In this document: positions 8,709 to 17,073 of the stretch, in pieces
How positions within the stretch are numbered: position 1 is the stretch's first letter
Layout: each line of letters begins with the position of its first letter
Origin: JACVRW01 sp963728495
GTDB taxonomy: Bacteria > Actinomycetota > Thermoleophilia > Solirubrobacterales > Thermoleophilaceae
Length of the DNA stretch: 64,000 nt
NCBI GenBank assembly: GCA_963728495.1
Contig: CAVSKI010000011.1
Location: forward strand, 62,001-126,000
Direction of reading: 5' to 3'
Translations under genes and position numbers: made by a program
Notes under the pieces: generated by a model
What the model was told of the DNA's origin: nothing
The model's input: only the letters and a program-made list of their open reading frames with translations
Databases searched by the model: none

Positions 8709-9716
8709 TCAGCCCTCCGGTCCGGCGCCGTCGCCGTCGCCGATGAGATCGAGGCCGCCATCGGCGTTCTTCGGCTCCGGAAGCTCGCCGCGGTCGTTCT
8801 GCACGAACTGGAAGCCGAACCGGCCCTTGATGCACAGGTTGCCGCTGGTGACCGAGTGGTCGAGCGGTGAGGTGACCTTGACGATCTCGTTGTCCTGCTC
8901 GTGCAGCTCGAGGTTGCACCCGACGCCGCAGTACGTGCAGATAGTCGTCGTCTTGGTCTGGCGCTCCTCGTCCCAGGTGCCCTCCTCGCGCATGTCGTAC
9001 TCGCTCTTGAACATCAGCGCGCCCGTGGGGCAGACCGCGATGCAGTTGCCGCAGTAGACGCACGCCGAGTCGGGAAGCTCATTGGCGAACTCGGTGGCGA
9101 TGCGCGCGTCGAAGCCGCGCCCGGCCACGGCGATGGCGAAGGTGTTCTGCCAGTCGGTGCCGCAGCCCTCGACGCACTTGTAGCAGAGGATGCACTTCGC
9201 GTAGTCGCGCACGTAGAGCTCGTTGTCGACCTTCGTGGGCTGATGCACCGTGGCCGCGTGCTCACCGTCGGGGGTCTCGTGGTGGCCGGCCCGCAGGCGG
9301 TCCCGCTCGCCCGCCTCGAACGGGGGCGCGGGCGGTCCGTAGCGCTCGGGGTCGGCTCCGTACTCCTCGATCCAGCGGGCGACGTTCGGCATCACCGACA
9401 GGTCGACGGACGAGGCCAGGAACTCGATCACCATCTTGCGGCTGAGGTTGACGCGGTCGGAGTGCGTCTGGACCTCCATGCCCTCCTCGACCTTGCGCGC
9501 GCACGACGGCACCAGCACGCGCGAGCCCTTGACCTCCACCACGCACACGCGGCACGCGTTGATGGGTGTCAGCGTGCGCTCCCAGCACATCGTCGGAATG
9601 TCGATGCCCTCGCGCTGGGCCACGTCCAGGATCGTCATGTCCTCGCGCGCCTCGACGGTCTCGCCGTTGAGCTCGAGCTCGACGGTCCGTGGCGGGGCGC
9701 CTGTGCGGGTCCTCAT
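8709..9716 (-). CDS. Formate dehydrogenase Fe-S subunit (NuoG-like N-terminal clusters of FdhA)
   Basis: A 335-residue electron-transfer subunit holding the clusters that most NAD-linked formate dehydrogenases carry at the FdhA N-terminus. A [2Fe-2S] site is formed by C44, C55, C58 and C72. Two [4Fe-4S] ferredoxin motifs follow: C175/C178/C181/C185 and C219/C222/C225/C229. Last comes the FDH-type proximal cluster C260/C263/C267/C295, which normally opens the molybdopterin domain. Its ATG overlaps the NuoEF stop by 4 bases, indicating coupled translation. The protein should bridge the Sec site of FdhA to the NAD site of the NuoEF fusion in a cytoplasmic complex. Confidence 0.9.
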   Translation of the reverse strand: MRTRTGAPPRTVELELNGETVEAREDMTILDVAQREGIDIPTMCWERTLTPINACRVCVVEVKGSRVLVPSCARKVEEGMEVQTHSDRVNLSRKMVIEFLASSVDLSVMPNVARWIEEYGADPERYGPPAPPFEAGERDRLRAGHHETPDGEHAATVHQPTKVDNELYVRDYAKCILCYKCVEGCGTDWQNTFAIAVAGRGFDARIATEFANELPDSACVYCGNCIAVCPTGALMFKSEYDMREEGTWDEERQTKTTTICTYCGVGCNLELHEQDNEIVKVTSPLDHSVTSGNLCIKGRFGFQFVQNDRGELPEPKNADGGLDLIGDGDGAGPEG

Positions 9717-11575
9717 CGCTGGCCTCCTGTCTCGAAGATGTCGAGCTTCTGCAGCGCCGACTCGATCGCGTCCGCGGCCGTCTGCCCGAGGCCGCAGATC
9801 GACGCGTCGCGCATCGATGCGGTGATCTCGTCGAGCAGGGCGTACTCCTGCTCCACCGAGCCGCGCGGCCGCTCGTTCACGAGGCGCGCGAGCGCCTCCT
9901 CCTGACGCACCGTGCCGACCCGGCAGGGCACGCACTGGCCGCAGGACTCGTCGCGGAAGAACGCGGCGATGCGCATCAGGATCGCCGCCATGTCCACGGT
10001 GTCGTCCACGACCATCACGACGCCCGAGCCCATGCTCACCCCGGCCTCGCGGGTCGCCTCGAAGGACATCTCGACGTCGAGCTCGTCGGGGGTGACGAAG
10101 CGCCCGGCGGCGCCGCCGAGCATGATCGTGCGCAGAGGGCGGCCGTCCTTCACGCCGCCCGCCATGTCCAGCACCTCGCGCAGCGTGACGCCGAACGGCG
10201 CCTCGTAGATGCCGGGCTTCTCTACGCGCCCCGACAGGCAGAACAGGCGCGTGCCGGTGGAGTCGGGTGTGCCGATCGACGCGTAGGCCTGGGCGCCGTC
10301 CATCAGGATGCCGGGCACGTTCACAAGCGTCTCGACGTTGTTGATCACGGTCGGCTTGTCGAACAGGCCGGAGTCGACCGGGAACGGCGGCTTGTTGCGG
10401 GGCTCGCCGCGGTAGCCCTCGATCGAGTTGAAGAGAGCGGTCTCCTCGCCGCAGATGTAGGCGCCGGCGCCCTTGCGCAGCTCGATGTCGTAGTCGAAGC
10501 CCTGGCCGAGGATGTCCCGGCCGAGGAAGCCGCGCGCGCGGGCCTCGGTGATCGCGTGCACGAGGCGCTCCCAGGCGACGGGGTACTCCCCGCGCACGTA
10601 CAGGTAGCCGTGCTCGGCGCCGGTGGCGTAACCGGCGATAGTCATCGCCTCGATCAGGAAGAAGGGATCGTGCTCCATGATCACGCGGTCCTTGAAGGTC
10701 CCGGGCTCGGACTCGTCCGCGTTGCAGATCACGTAGTGAGGCGACTTGGGGTTGCGGGCGACCGCGTCCCACTTGCGCCCGGTGGGGAAGGCGGCGCCGC
10801 CGCGGCCGAGCAGCTTGGAGTCGCTGATCTCACGGAGGACGTTCGCCTGGCCCATGTCGAACGCCGCGCGCAGGCCCTCGTAGCCGCCCTCGGCGCGGTA
10901 GGAGTCGATGCTCCCGGGGTCGACCTTGCCGATGCGGCCGAGGAGGCGCAGGCCCTCCTCGCCGAACTGCGGGATGGCCGGGGCCGGGTCGTCCGGCGAG
11001 TCGCCGCCCGCGAGCAGCGTGGCGATGTGGTCCGCCTCCGCGGGCGCCACCGAGTGCTCCTCGGCGTGCTCGCCGGCGACGGTGACCATCGCTGCGGGGG
11101 CGCGCTCGCACATGCCGAGGCACGGGCTCTCGAGCCAGATCGCCTGGCCGTTGCCCGGGTGCTGGCCCTCGGGGCCGATCTTCGCCTCGAGGTCCGCACA
11201 CAGCTTGTCCGAGCCGCCGGCGATGCAGGCGACGTCCGTGCAGATGTGCGCGACGACCGGCGGCTGAGGCTCGAGCGAGAACAGCGCGTAGAACGTGGCC
11301 ACGCCGTAGGCCTCGGCCGGAGGGATCGTCAGGCGCTTGCAGATGTAGTTGAGCGCGCCGCGGCTGATCCAGCCTGCACGCGCCTGCACCGCGTGCAGCG
11401 TGGGCAGCAGCAAGTGGCGCCGCGCACGCGCCGCATGACCGCCGCGCGCGACGCGCCTGTCGCGCTCGCTGGCCTCCTCGGCGCCGTCCCAGCTGCTCTC
11501 GGGCGGCCCGAGCACGGCGTCCACGGCCTCGCGCTCCCCACGCGAGGGAACCTCGTTGTGCAGGACGATGTCCAT
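9713..11575 (-). CDS. Formate dehydrogenase diaphorase subunit, NuoE-NuoF fusion
   Basis: A 620-residue fusion that would pass electrons from formate to NAD+. The N-terminal NuoE-like part (to about 190) has a thioredoxin-like [2Fe-2S] site with cysteines in CTDVACIAGG and CLGMCERAP. The NuoF-like part has the FMN/NAD glycine loops GRGGAAFPTGRKW and GAGAYICGEE, and the C-terminal [4Fe-4S] motif ESCGQCVPCR with a later cysteine in SICGLG. The start ATG 11573-11575 lies 11 bases after the fdhA stop. The open frame extends further upstream inside fdhA, but that part does not resemble the family. Confidence 0.9.
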   Translation of the reverse strand: MDIVLHNEVPSRGEREAVDAVLGPPESSWDGAEEASERDRRVARGGHAARARRHLLLPTLHAVQARAGWISRGALNYICKRLTIPPAEAYGVATFYALFSLEPQPPVVAHICTDVACIAGGSDKLCADLEAKIGPEGQHPGNGQAIWLESPCLGMCERAPAAMVTVAGEHAEEHSVAPAEADHIATLLAGGDSPDDPAPAIPQFGEEGLRLLGRIGKVDPGSIDSYRAEGGYEGLRAAFDMGQANVLREISDSKLLGRGGAAFPTGRKWDAVARNPKSPHYVICNADESEPGTFKDRVIMEHDPFFLIEAMTIAGYATGAEHGYLYVRGEYPVAWERLVHAITEARARGFLGRDILGQGFDYDIELRKGAGAYICGEETALFNSIEGYRGEPRNKPPFPVDSGLFDKPTVINNVETLVNVPGILMDGAQAYASIGTPDSTGTRLFCLSGRVEKPGIYEAPFGVTLREVLDMAGGVKDGRPLRTIMLGGAAGRFVTPDELDVEMSFEATREAGVSMGSGVVMVVDDTVDMAAILMRIAAFFRDESCGQCVPCRVGTVRQEEALARLVNERPRGSVEQEYALLDEITASMRDASICGLGQTAADAIESALQKLDIFETGGQR

Positions 11576-11586
11576 CAGTCGGTCGG

Positions 11587-13527
11587 CTAGCCGGCTGGTA
11601 CCGCCGCCGCGGCTGTCTCCTCGGGCTCGGCATGACCGATCGGGTCGACCCTGATCGCGGTCGCCTTGAACTCGGCGGTGCCGGACTTCGGGTCGGTCGC
11701 GTTGATCGTCAGCAGGTTGGTCTCCACCTCGTCGGGGAAGTGCAGCGTCATGAACGTAAGGCCCGGGCGCAGCGACGGGTCGATGCGCACGGGCGCGACG
11801 ACCTGGCCGCGGGCCGACGAGATCCGCACGAGGTCGCCGTTCGTGACGCCGAGCTCCTCGGCGTCGGACATCGACACCTCGAGCTCCTCGCCGCGGCGCA
11901 GCGGCGACGTGTAGCCGCCCGTCTGCACGCCGGTATTGAAGGAGTCCAGGCGCCGGCCGGTGGTCAGGCGCAGCGGGAACTCCGCCGACAGCTTCTCCGT
12001 GGGCGGGGAGTCCTCGACCGCGTGGAACACGGCCGGCGGACCCTCGAGCGGCTGCTCCCACAGCCGGCCGTGCAGGAACGACGGCTCCAGCTTGTCCTCG
12101 CTATAGCAGGGCCACTGGATGCCGCCGAGCTCCTCCAGGCGGGCGTAGCTCATGCCGGCGTGGTTGGGCGCCAGCGAGCGCAGCTCGTTCCAGACGTCCT
12201 CGATCTCGGGGTAGTCCCACTCGACGCCCATGCGGGCCGCCAGGTCAATCAGGATGCGCACGTCGTCGCGAGCGTTGCCCGGCGGCTTGAGCGCCTGCCG
12301 CACGCGCTGCACGCGCCGCTCTGAGTTCGTGACGGTGCCCTCGGACTCGCACCAGCTCGCCGAGGCGGGCAGCACCACGTCAGCGACCTCGGCGGTCGCG
12401 GTGCGGAAGATGTCCTGCACGACCACGTGGTCGAGCTTGTCGAACAGCTTCTTGACGTGGTGTGCGTCGGCGTCGGACTGAATCGGGTTCTCGCCGAGCA
12501 CGAACAGCGTGCTCAGCTCGTCGCGCTCGATCGCCTCGAACATCTCCGACATGTGCAGCCCGTACTTGGGCTTTAGCTTGACGCCCCAGGCGGCCTCGTA
12601 CTTGGCCACGGCCTCGGGGTCGGTCTCGAGGTCCTGGAAGCCCGGCAGGCGGTTGGGGATGGCCCCCATGTCGCCGCCGCCCTGCACGTTGTTCTGCCCG
12701 CGCAGCGGGTTCAGCCCGGAGCCGTACTTGCCCACGTGGCCGGTCACCAGCGCCAGGTTGATCAGCGCCAGCACGTTGTCGACCGCGTTGTGGTGCTCGG
12801 TGATGCCCAGGGTCCAGCAGATCTGGGCGCGATCCGCGCGCGCGTACGTGTGCGCGACTTCCTTGATGATGTCGGCCGGCACGCCCGACAGCGCCTCGGC
12901 GCGCTCCAGCGTGTACGGCTCGACCGCAGCGACGTAGGCGTCGAAGCCCTCGGTCGCGCGCTCGATGAACTCGCGGTCGTGCAGCCCGGCGTAGATGATC
13001 TCGCGCGCCATGGCATTGGCCAGCGCGACGTCGCTGCCCACGTTGAGCCCGAGCCACGTGTCGGCCCACTGTGCGGAGGTGGTGCGGCGGGGATCGACGG
13101 CGTACATCCTGGCGCCGCTGTGGATCGCCTTCAGGATGTGGTGGAAGAAGATCGGGTGAGCCTCTCGCGCATTCGAGCCCCACAGCAGGATCACGTCCGT
13201 GTCCTGCACTTCCTGATATGAGCTGGTGCCTCCACCAGCGCCGAACACCGTCGCCAGACCGACGACGCTAGGTGCGTGTCAAGTTCGGTTGCAGGAATCG
13301 ATGTTGTGACAGCCGATCGCGACGCGCGTGAACTTCTGAGCGAGGAAGTTGACCTCGTTGGTCGCCTTCGAGCAGCTGAACATGCCGAAAGCGTCCGGCC
13401 CCTTGCTGTCTATCGCGGCCTGAAAGCCCGACGCGGCGCGGTCGAGCGCCTCGTCCCAGCTCGCCGTGCGCAGCTCGCCGTTCTCGCGCACGAGCGGCTC
13501 CGTCAGACGTGCGTATTTCATTGGCAT
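11587..13527 (-). CDS. fdhA: Selenocysteine formate dehydrogenase, molybdopterin subunit
   Basis: The catalytic bis-MGD subunit, 646 residues with selenocysteine at position 83 encoded by TGA 13279-13281. The context CNRT-U-HAPSVVGL matches the active site of E. coli FdhF, with Sec followed by the catalytic His. The upstream 82 residues and the downstream frame (YSEDK, TTGRRLDSFNTG and the C-terminal molydopterin dinucleotide-binding domain) are in the same frame. The N-terminal [4Fe-4S] region is missing here and sits in the separate subunit at 8709-9716. The start at 13527 is chosen because GGGGGAG lies 9 bases upstream; an ATG at 13563 is also in frame. First gene of the leftward operon. 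Confidence 0.92.
13246..13281 (-). promoter_or_regulatory. UGA codon plus bacterial SECIS-like hairpin
   Basis: In the fdhA mRNA, UGA (13281-13279) is followed after exactly 18 bases by the loop GGUCU (13260-13256). The loop is closed by a 7-bp stem, CGUCGUC / GGCGACG (13267-13261 / 13255-13249, one G-U). E. coli fdhF has the same 18-base spacing and the same GGUCU apical sequence, which SelB recognises. A short lower stem (CAC/GUG) may extend it. This makes Sec insertion, rather than termination, the natural reading. Confidence 0.85.
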
Positions 13528-13662
13528 TTCGCGCTTCTCCCCCCAGTCTGGAATGAGCGTCAACGTAGCAGCAATATACCCTGGGCACGTGCTACTGATT
13601 CATGGATGAGTCCTCGGAACGGAGCCTCTATCGCGGTCCCCCCGCGCCCCGTCCTCGGAGGG

Positions 13663-14454
13663 ATGAAAGCGGTGGCCGATGCGCGTGCTGTCGGCGTCGG
13701 CGACGCCCACGCCATGTGGGCGACCGTCGTCCGCGACGGCGAGGAGGACTACGTCGCTGTCGAGGAGCCTCTCGAGATCCGGGTGGACGGCGCGCCGCTC
13801 GCGGTCACGATGCGAACGCCCGGTCACGACGAGGAGCTCGCGGTGGGCTTCCTCTACACGGAGGGGCTGATCGACGGGCCGCGCCAGGCGGGGCTGACCG
13901 ACGACCTCGCGTCGAACACGATCGAGGTCACCGGCCCGCTGACGCGTGACCCCGGGGCTCGGCGCTTCTACACGACCTCATCCTGCGGGGTCTGCGGCAA
14001 GGGCGCGCTGGAGGAGGTCGCGGTCCACGCCGAGCAGGCCGCGCCCGGACCCGAGGTCGCCCGGGCGCTGCTGGCGGCGCTGCCCGACAGGCTGCGTCAG
14101 CCCACGTTCGAGCGCACCGGTGGCCTGCACGCCACAGGCTTGTTCGACCCGGGCGGCGAGCTGCTGCTCGTGCGCGAGGACGTGGGCCGGCACAACGCCA
14201 TGGACAAGGTGGTCGGCCGCTCGGTGCTCGACGGGAAGGCCCCTCTCCACGACCGGATCCTGTGTGTGAGCGGCCGACTGTCGTTCGAGTTGGTGCAGAA
14301 GGCGGCCGTGGCGGGCGCGCCGATGCTGGTCGGCGTCGGAGCCCCGAGCTCGCTCGCCGTGAGCCTCGCGGCCGACCGCGGGATGACGCTCGCGGGCTTT
14401 GCGCGCCGCGGCGACGTGAACGTTTACACGGGCGCCGAGCGGGTCCGTGGCTGA
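13663..14454 (+). CDS. fdhD: Formate dehydrogenase accessory sulfurtransferase FdhD
   Basis: FdhD transfers sulfur from the IscS desulfurase to the molybdenum cofactor of formate dehydrogenase. The protein (about 263 residues) has the conserved cysteine pair in SSCGVCGKG, plus TGGLHATGLF, REDVGRHNAMDK and SGRLSFELVQKA. The start is uncertain: ATG 13663 is listed, GTG 13672 has a well-spaced GGAGGG (9 bases upstream), and ATG 13606 is also in frame. It is divergent from fdhA and starts the rightward fdhD-selD-tRNA-selB operon. Its stop overlaps the selD start by 8 bases. Confidence 0.9.
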   Translation: MKAVADARAVGVGDAHAMWATVVRDGEEDYVAVEEPLEIRVDGAPLAVTMRTPGHDEELAVGFLYTEGLIDGPRQAGLTDDLASNTIEVTGPLTRDPGARRFYTTSSCGVCGKGALEEVAVHAEQAAPGPEVARALLAALPDRLRQPTFERTGGLHATGLFDPGGELLLVREDVGRHNAMDKVVGRSVLDGKAPLHDRILCVSGRLSFELVQKAAVAGAPMLVGVGAPSSLAVSLAADRGMTLAGFARRGDVNVYTGAERVRG

Positions 14455-15565
14455 GCGCGTGCCGCTCACCTCGCTCTCGCACGGCGCCGGGTGCGGATGC
14501 AAGCTGTCGGCCGCCGACATCGGCCCGATCGTCAGCGCCCTGCCCGTGTCGGACGACCCGCGCCTGCTGGTGGGCAGCGCGACGGCCGACGACGCCGGCG
14601 TGGTGCGGGTGCGCGACGACCTCGCGCTCGTGCAAACCGCGGACTTCTTCACCCCCATCGTCGACGACCCCTACGACTTCGGGCGCATCGCCGCTGCCAA
14701 CGCCCTGTCCGACGTCTACGCGATGGGGGCCGAGCCGCTCAGCGCGCTGAACTTGGTCGCCTTCCCGCTCGAGGTGCTCGGCGGCGAGGTGCTCGGCGAG
14801 ATCCTGCGCGGCGGCTCGGACGTGGTGCAGGCGGCCGGCGCGATGCTCGTGGGCGGCCACTCGATCGACGACCCCGAGCCGAAGTACGGCCTGGCCGTGA
14901 CCGGTGTGGTACACCCCGACCAGATCCTCACCAACGCAGGCGGACGGCCCGGCGACGCGCTGGTCCTGACCAAGCCGCTGGGGGTGGGGGCGATCTCGAC
15001 CGCGCTGAAGCGCAGCGCGAGCGCGCAGCTGCTGGCCGCCGCCGTGGAAACGATGACCGCGCTCAACGCGCAGGCCGCGGCCGCGGCGCGAGCCGCCGGG
15101 GCGCACGCGATGACCGACGTCACGGGCTTCGGGCTGCTCGGCCACACCCGCGAGCTGGCCCTGGCGAGTGGGGTGGCCGCGGAGATCGAGGCCGAGGCGG
15201 TGCCGGCGATCGACGGCGTGGAGGAACTGCTGCGCGACGGCGATGCGGTGTCAGGCGGTAGCCGGCGCAACCGCGAGCACGCCGAGACGTTCACCGAGTT
15301 CGCCGACGATGTCGACGAGTGGCGGCGCAGCCTCGCCTGTGACGCGACCACCTCCGGCGGCCTGCTGGTGGCCGTCGCTCCGGAGCGCGCGGCCGACGTT
15401 CCGGGGGCGATCGTGGGCCGGCTCGTGGAAGGGGAGACCGGCACCATTACCGTTCTTCGTGGAGCGGCCGGGGCCCGGTGGCCCGACCGGCCTTCAAAGC
15501 CGGGGAGCCGCGGCAGCCCCGCGGTGGGAAGGTTCGACTCCTTCGCCGCTCCGTCGGACTCGTGA
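14447..15565 (+). CDS. selD: Selenide, water dikinase, frame running through tRNA-Sec
   Basis: SelD makes selenophosphate, the selenium donor for SelA. The active-site region SHGAGCGCKL holds C16, C18 and K19, so this is the Cys form rather than the Sec form. Further family motifs are TADFFTPIVDDPYDFGRIAAAN and TDVTGFGLLGH. About 338 residues precede the tRNA gene, close to the normal length. No stop occurs there: the frame continues through all of tRNA-Sec and ends at TGA 15563-15565, overlapping the selB GTG. The last 34 residues are therefore tRNA-derived. Starts at GTG. Confidence 0.92.
   Translation: MAERVPLTSLSHGAGCGCKLSAADIGPIVSALPVSDDPRLLVGSATADDAGVVRVRDDLALVQTADFFTPIVDDPYDFGRIAAANALSDVYAMGAEPLSALNLVAFPLEVLGGEVLGEILRGGSDVVQAAGAMLVGGHSIDDPEPKYGLAVTGVVHPDQILTNAGGRPGDALVLTKPLGVGAISTALKRSASAQLLAAAVETMTALNAQAAAAARAAGAHAMTDVTGFGLLGHTRELALASGVAAEIEAEAVPAIDGVEELLRDGDAVSGGSRRNREHAETFTEFADDVDEWRRSLACDATTSGGLLVAVAPERAADVPGAIVGRLVEGETGTITVLRGAAGARWPDRPSKPGSRGSPAVGRFDSFAAPSDS
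15461..15553 (+). tRNA. selC: tRNA-Sec (anticodon UCA)
   Basis: A 93-base selenocysteine tRNA. The acceptor stem is 8 bp (GGAGCGGC / GCCGCTCC) with discriminator G at 15553. The D arm GGGCC-CGGT-GGCCC is close to that of E. coli. The anticodon stem CCGGC/GCCGG closes the loop CTTCAAA, placing UCA at 15494-15496. A long variable arm has a 6-bp CCGCGG stem. The T stem GAAGG/CCTTC joins the acceptor directly, giving the 13-bp stack typical of tRNA-Sec. CCA is not encoded. It lies inside the selD reading frame, 8 bases before selB. Confidence 0.97.
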
Positions 15566-17026
15566 CCGACCCGGCGGCCCCGCTGACGGTCGGGACCGCC
15601 GGCCACATCGACCATGGGAAGACCGCGCTCGTGCGCGCGCTCACGGGCCGCGACACGGACAGGCTGCCCGAGGAGCAGGAGCGCGGCATGTCGATCGACC
15701 TCGGCTTTGCCCAGCTCGACCTGGGTGGCCGGGCGCGTCCTGTCGCTGGTCGACGTACCCGGTCACGAGCGCTTCGTGAGGACGATGGTCGCCGGCGCGA
15801 CCGGTGTGGACCTGTTCCTGCTCGTGGTGGCCGCCGACGACGGCGTGATGCCCCAGACGGTCGAGCACGCGGCGGTGCTGCGTGCACTAGGCGTGGGCGC
15901 GGGTGTGGTGGCCATCACCAAGGCCGACGTGCTCGATCCCGAGGCCGCCGCGGCGGAGGCCCGCGCTCTGGTCGGCGAGGGCGTGCCGATCGTCGCCAGC
16001 TCGGCGCGCACCGGCGAGGGCGTGGAGGAGGTGCGGGCCGCGCTCGCGCGGGTTGCCGAGCGGATCCCGAGCGGCCGCCCCGGCGGGGCCCCGGCGGTTC
16101 TGCACGTCGACCGCTCGTTCACCATCCGCGGCGCGGGGACCGTTGTCACGGGAACGCTGTGGTCGGGCTCCGTGGGGGCCGGCGACCGCGTGCGCCTGCT
16201 GCCCGCCGGCGAGGGCGTGCGCGTCCGATCCGTGCAGGTACACGACTCGGCGGTCGAGCGCGCGAACGCCGGCCAGCGGGTGGCGATCAACCTGGCGGGG
16301 GTGCGCGTGGACGACGTGGGGCGCGGGGATGTGGTCGTGGGCCAGGGCGCCGAGTTGAGCCCGGCGTGGATCCTCGACGCGCGGCTCGACCTCGGCGGTG
16401 CCGGCGTGCCGGCCCGCGCACAGGTCCACCACGGCACTCGCGAGACGCCCGCCCGCATCGTGGGGCGGGGCGAGGGCCGCTGGCAGCTGCGCTGCGAACG
16501 ACCGCTGATCGCGTCGAAGGGGGATCGCTTCGTGGTGCGGTCGATCGCTCCGCCCGGCACGCTCGGCGGAGGCGTGGTGCTCGATCCGCGCGCTCGCCGC
16601 ACTCGCCGCCGCGAGGAGGCCGAGCCCACGCCGGCGCCTCGTCCCGCCGCGCCGGCCGAGCCGCGCCCGTTGTCGGCGCGCGCGCTGGAGATCGAGGCGC
16701 GACTGCGCGAGGCGGCCGACCGCCCGCCTCGGGACAGCGAGCTCGGGGACGAGGCACCCGCTGCGCTGGCGGAGCTGCGCGCGGCGGGCCGCGTCGTGCG
16801 CCTCGACCGCGCCACGCACGTGCACCGCGAGGCGCTCGACGCGGTGGCGGCGCGCGTGGCCGAGATCGTCGCGGCCGAGGGCTCGATCACGCTCGCGCGC
16901 CTGCGCGACGACCTCGACACCTCGCGCCGCTACGCCCAGGCGCTGCTCGAGGCCCTCGACGCCGACCGCGTAACGCTGCGGCTGCCTGACGACAGCCGAG
17001 TGCTGCGGCGATCCGCGTCCGTTTGA
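15562..17026 (+). pseudogene. selB: Selenocysteine-specific elongation factor with one apparent extra base
   Basis: SelB delivers Sec-tRNA to UGA codons marked by SECIS hairpins. The first frame from GTG 15562 gives the G1 motif AGHIDHGKTALVRALTG and the switch region EEQERGMSIDLGFAQLDLGG. The second frame continues with VDVPGHERFVRTM, TKADVLD, translation-factor domains II and III, and winged-helix repeats (RALEIEARL, ITLARLRDDLDTSRRYAQALLEALD) that bind SECIS. The switch falls within about 15725-15740; removing one base from GGTGGCCGGGCGCGTCCTG joins the frames (about 487 residues, short for SelB). Everything needed is present, so sequence error is the simpler explanation. Confidence 0.85.
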
Positions 17027-17027
17027 G

Positions 17028-17068
17028 GAGCTCGGCCGCCGCCTCGAGCAGACGGCGGCGGCCAGCTC
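17028..17068. terminator. Bidirectional hairpin terminator between selB and the TAP-like hydrolase
   Basis: A perfect 10-bp stem GGCCGCCGCC / GGCGGCGGCC (17034-17043 / 17054-17063) is extended by GAGCT / AGCTC around one bulge, with a 10-base loop. It sits between two convergent genes and so could serve both. The U-tract is weak. Confidence 0.6.
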
Positions 17069-17073
17069 GCTTC

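Noticed and set aside
14447..14510. Sec codon in selD
   Set aside because: The active-site segment AGCGCK reads with cysteine and there is no in-frame TGA.
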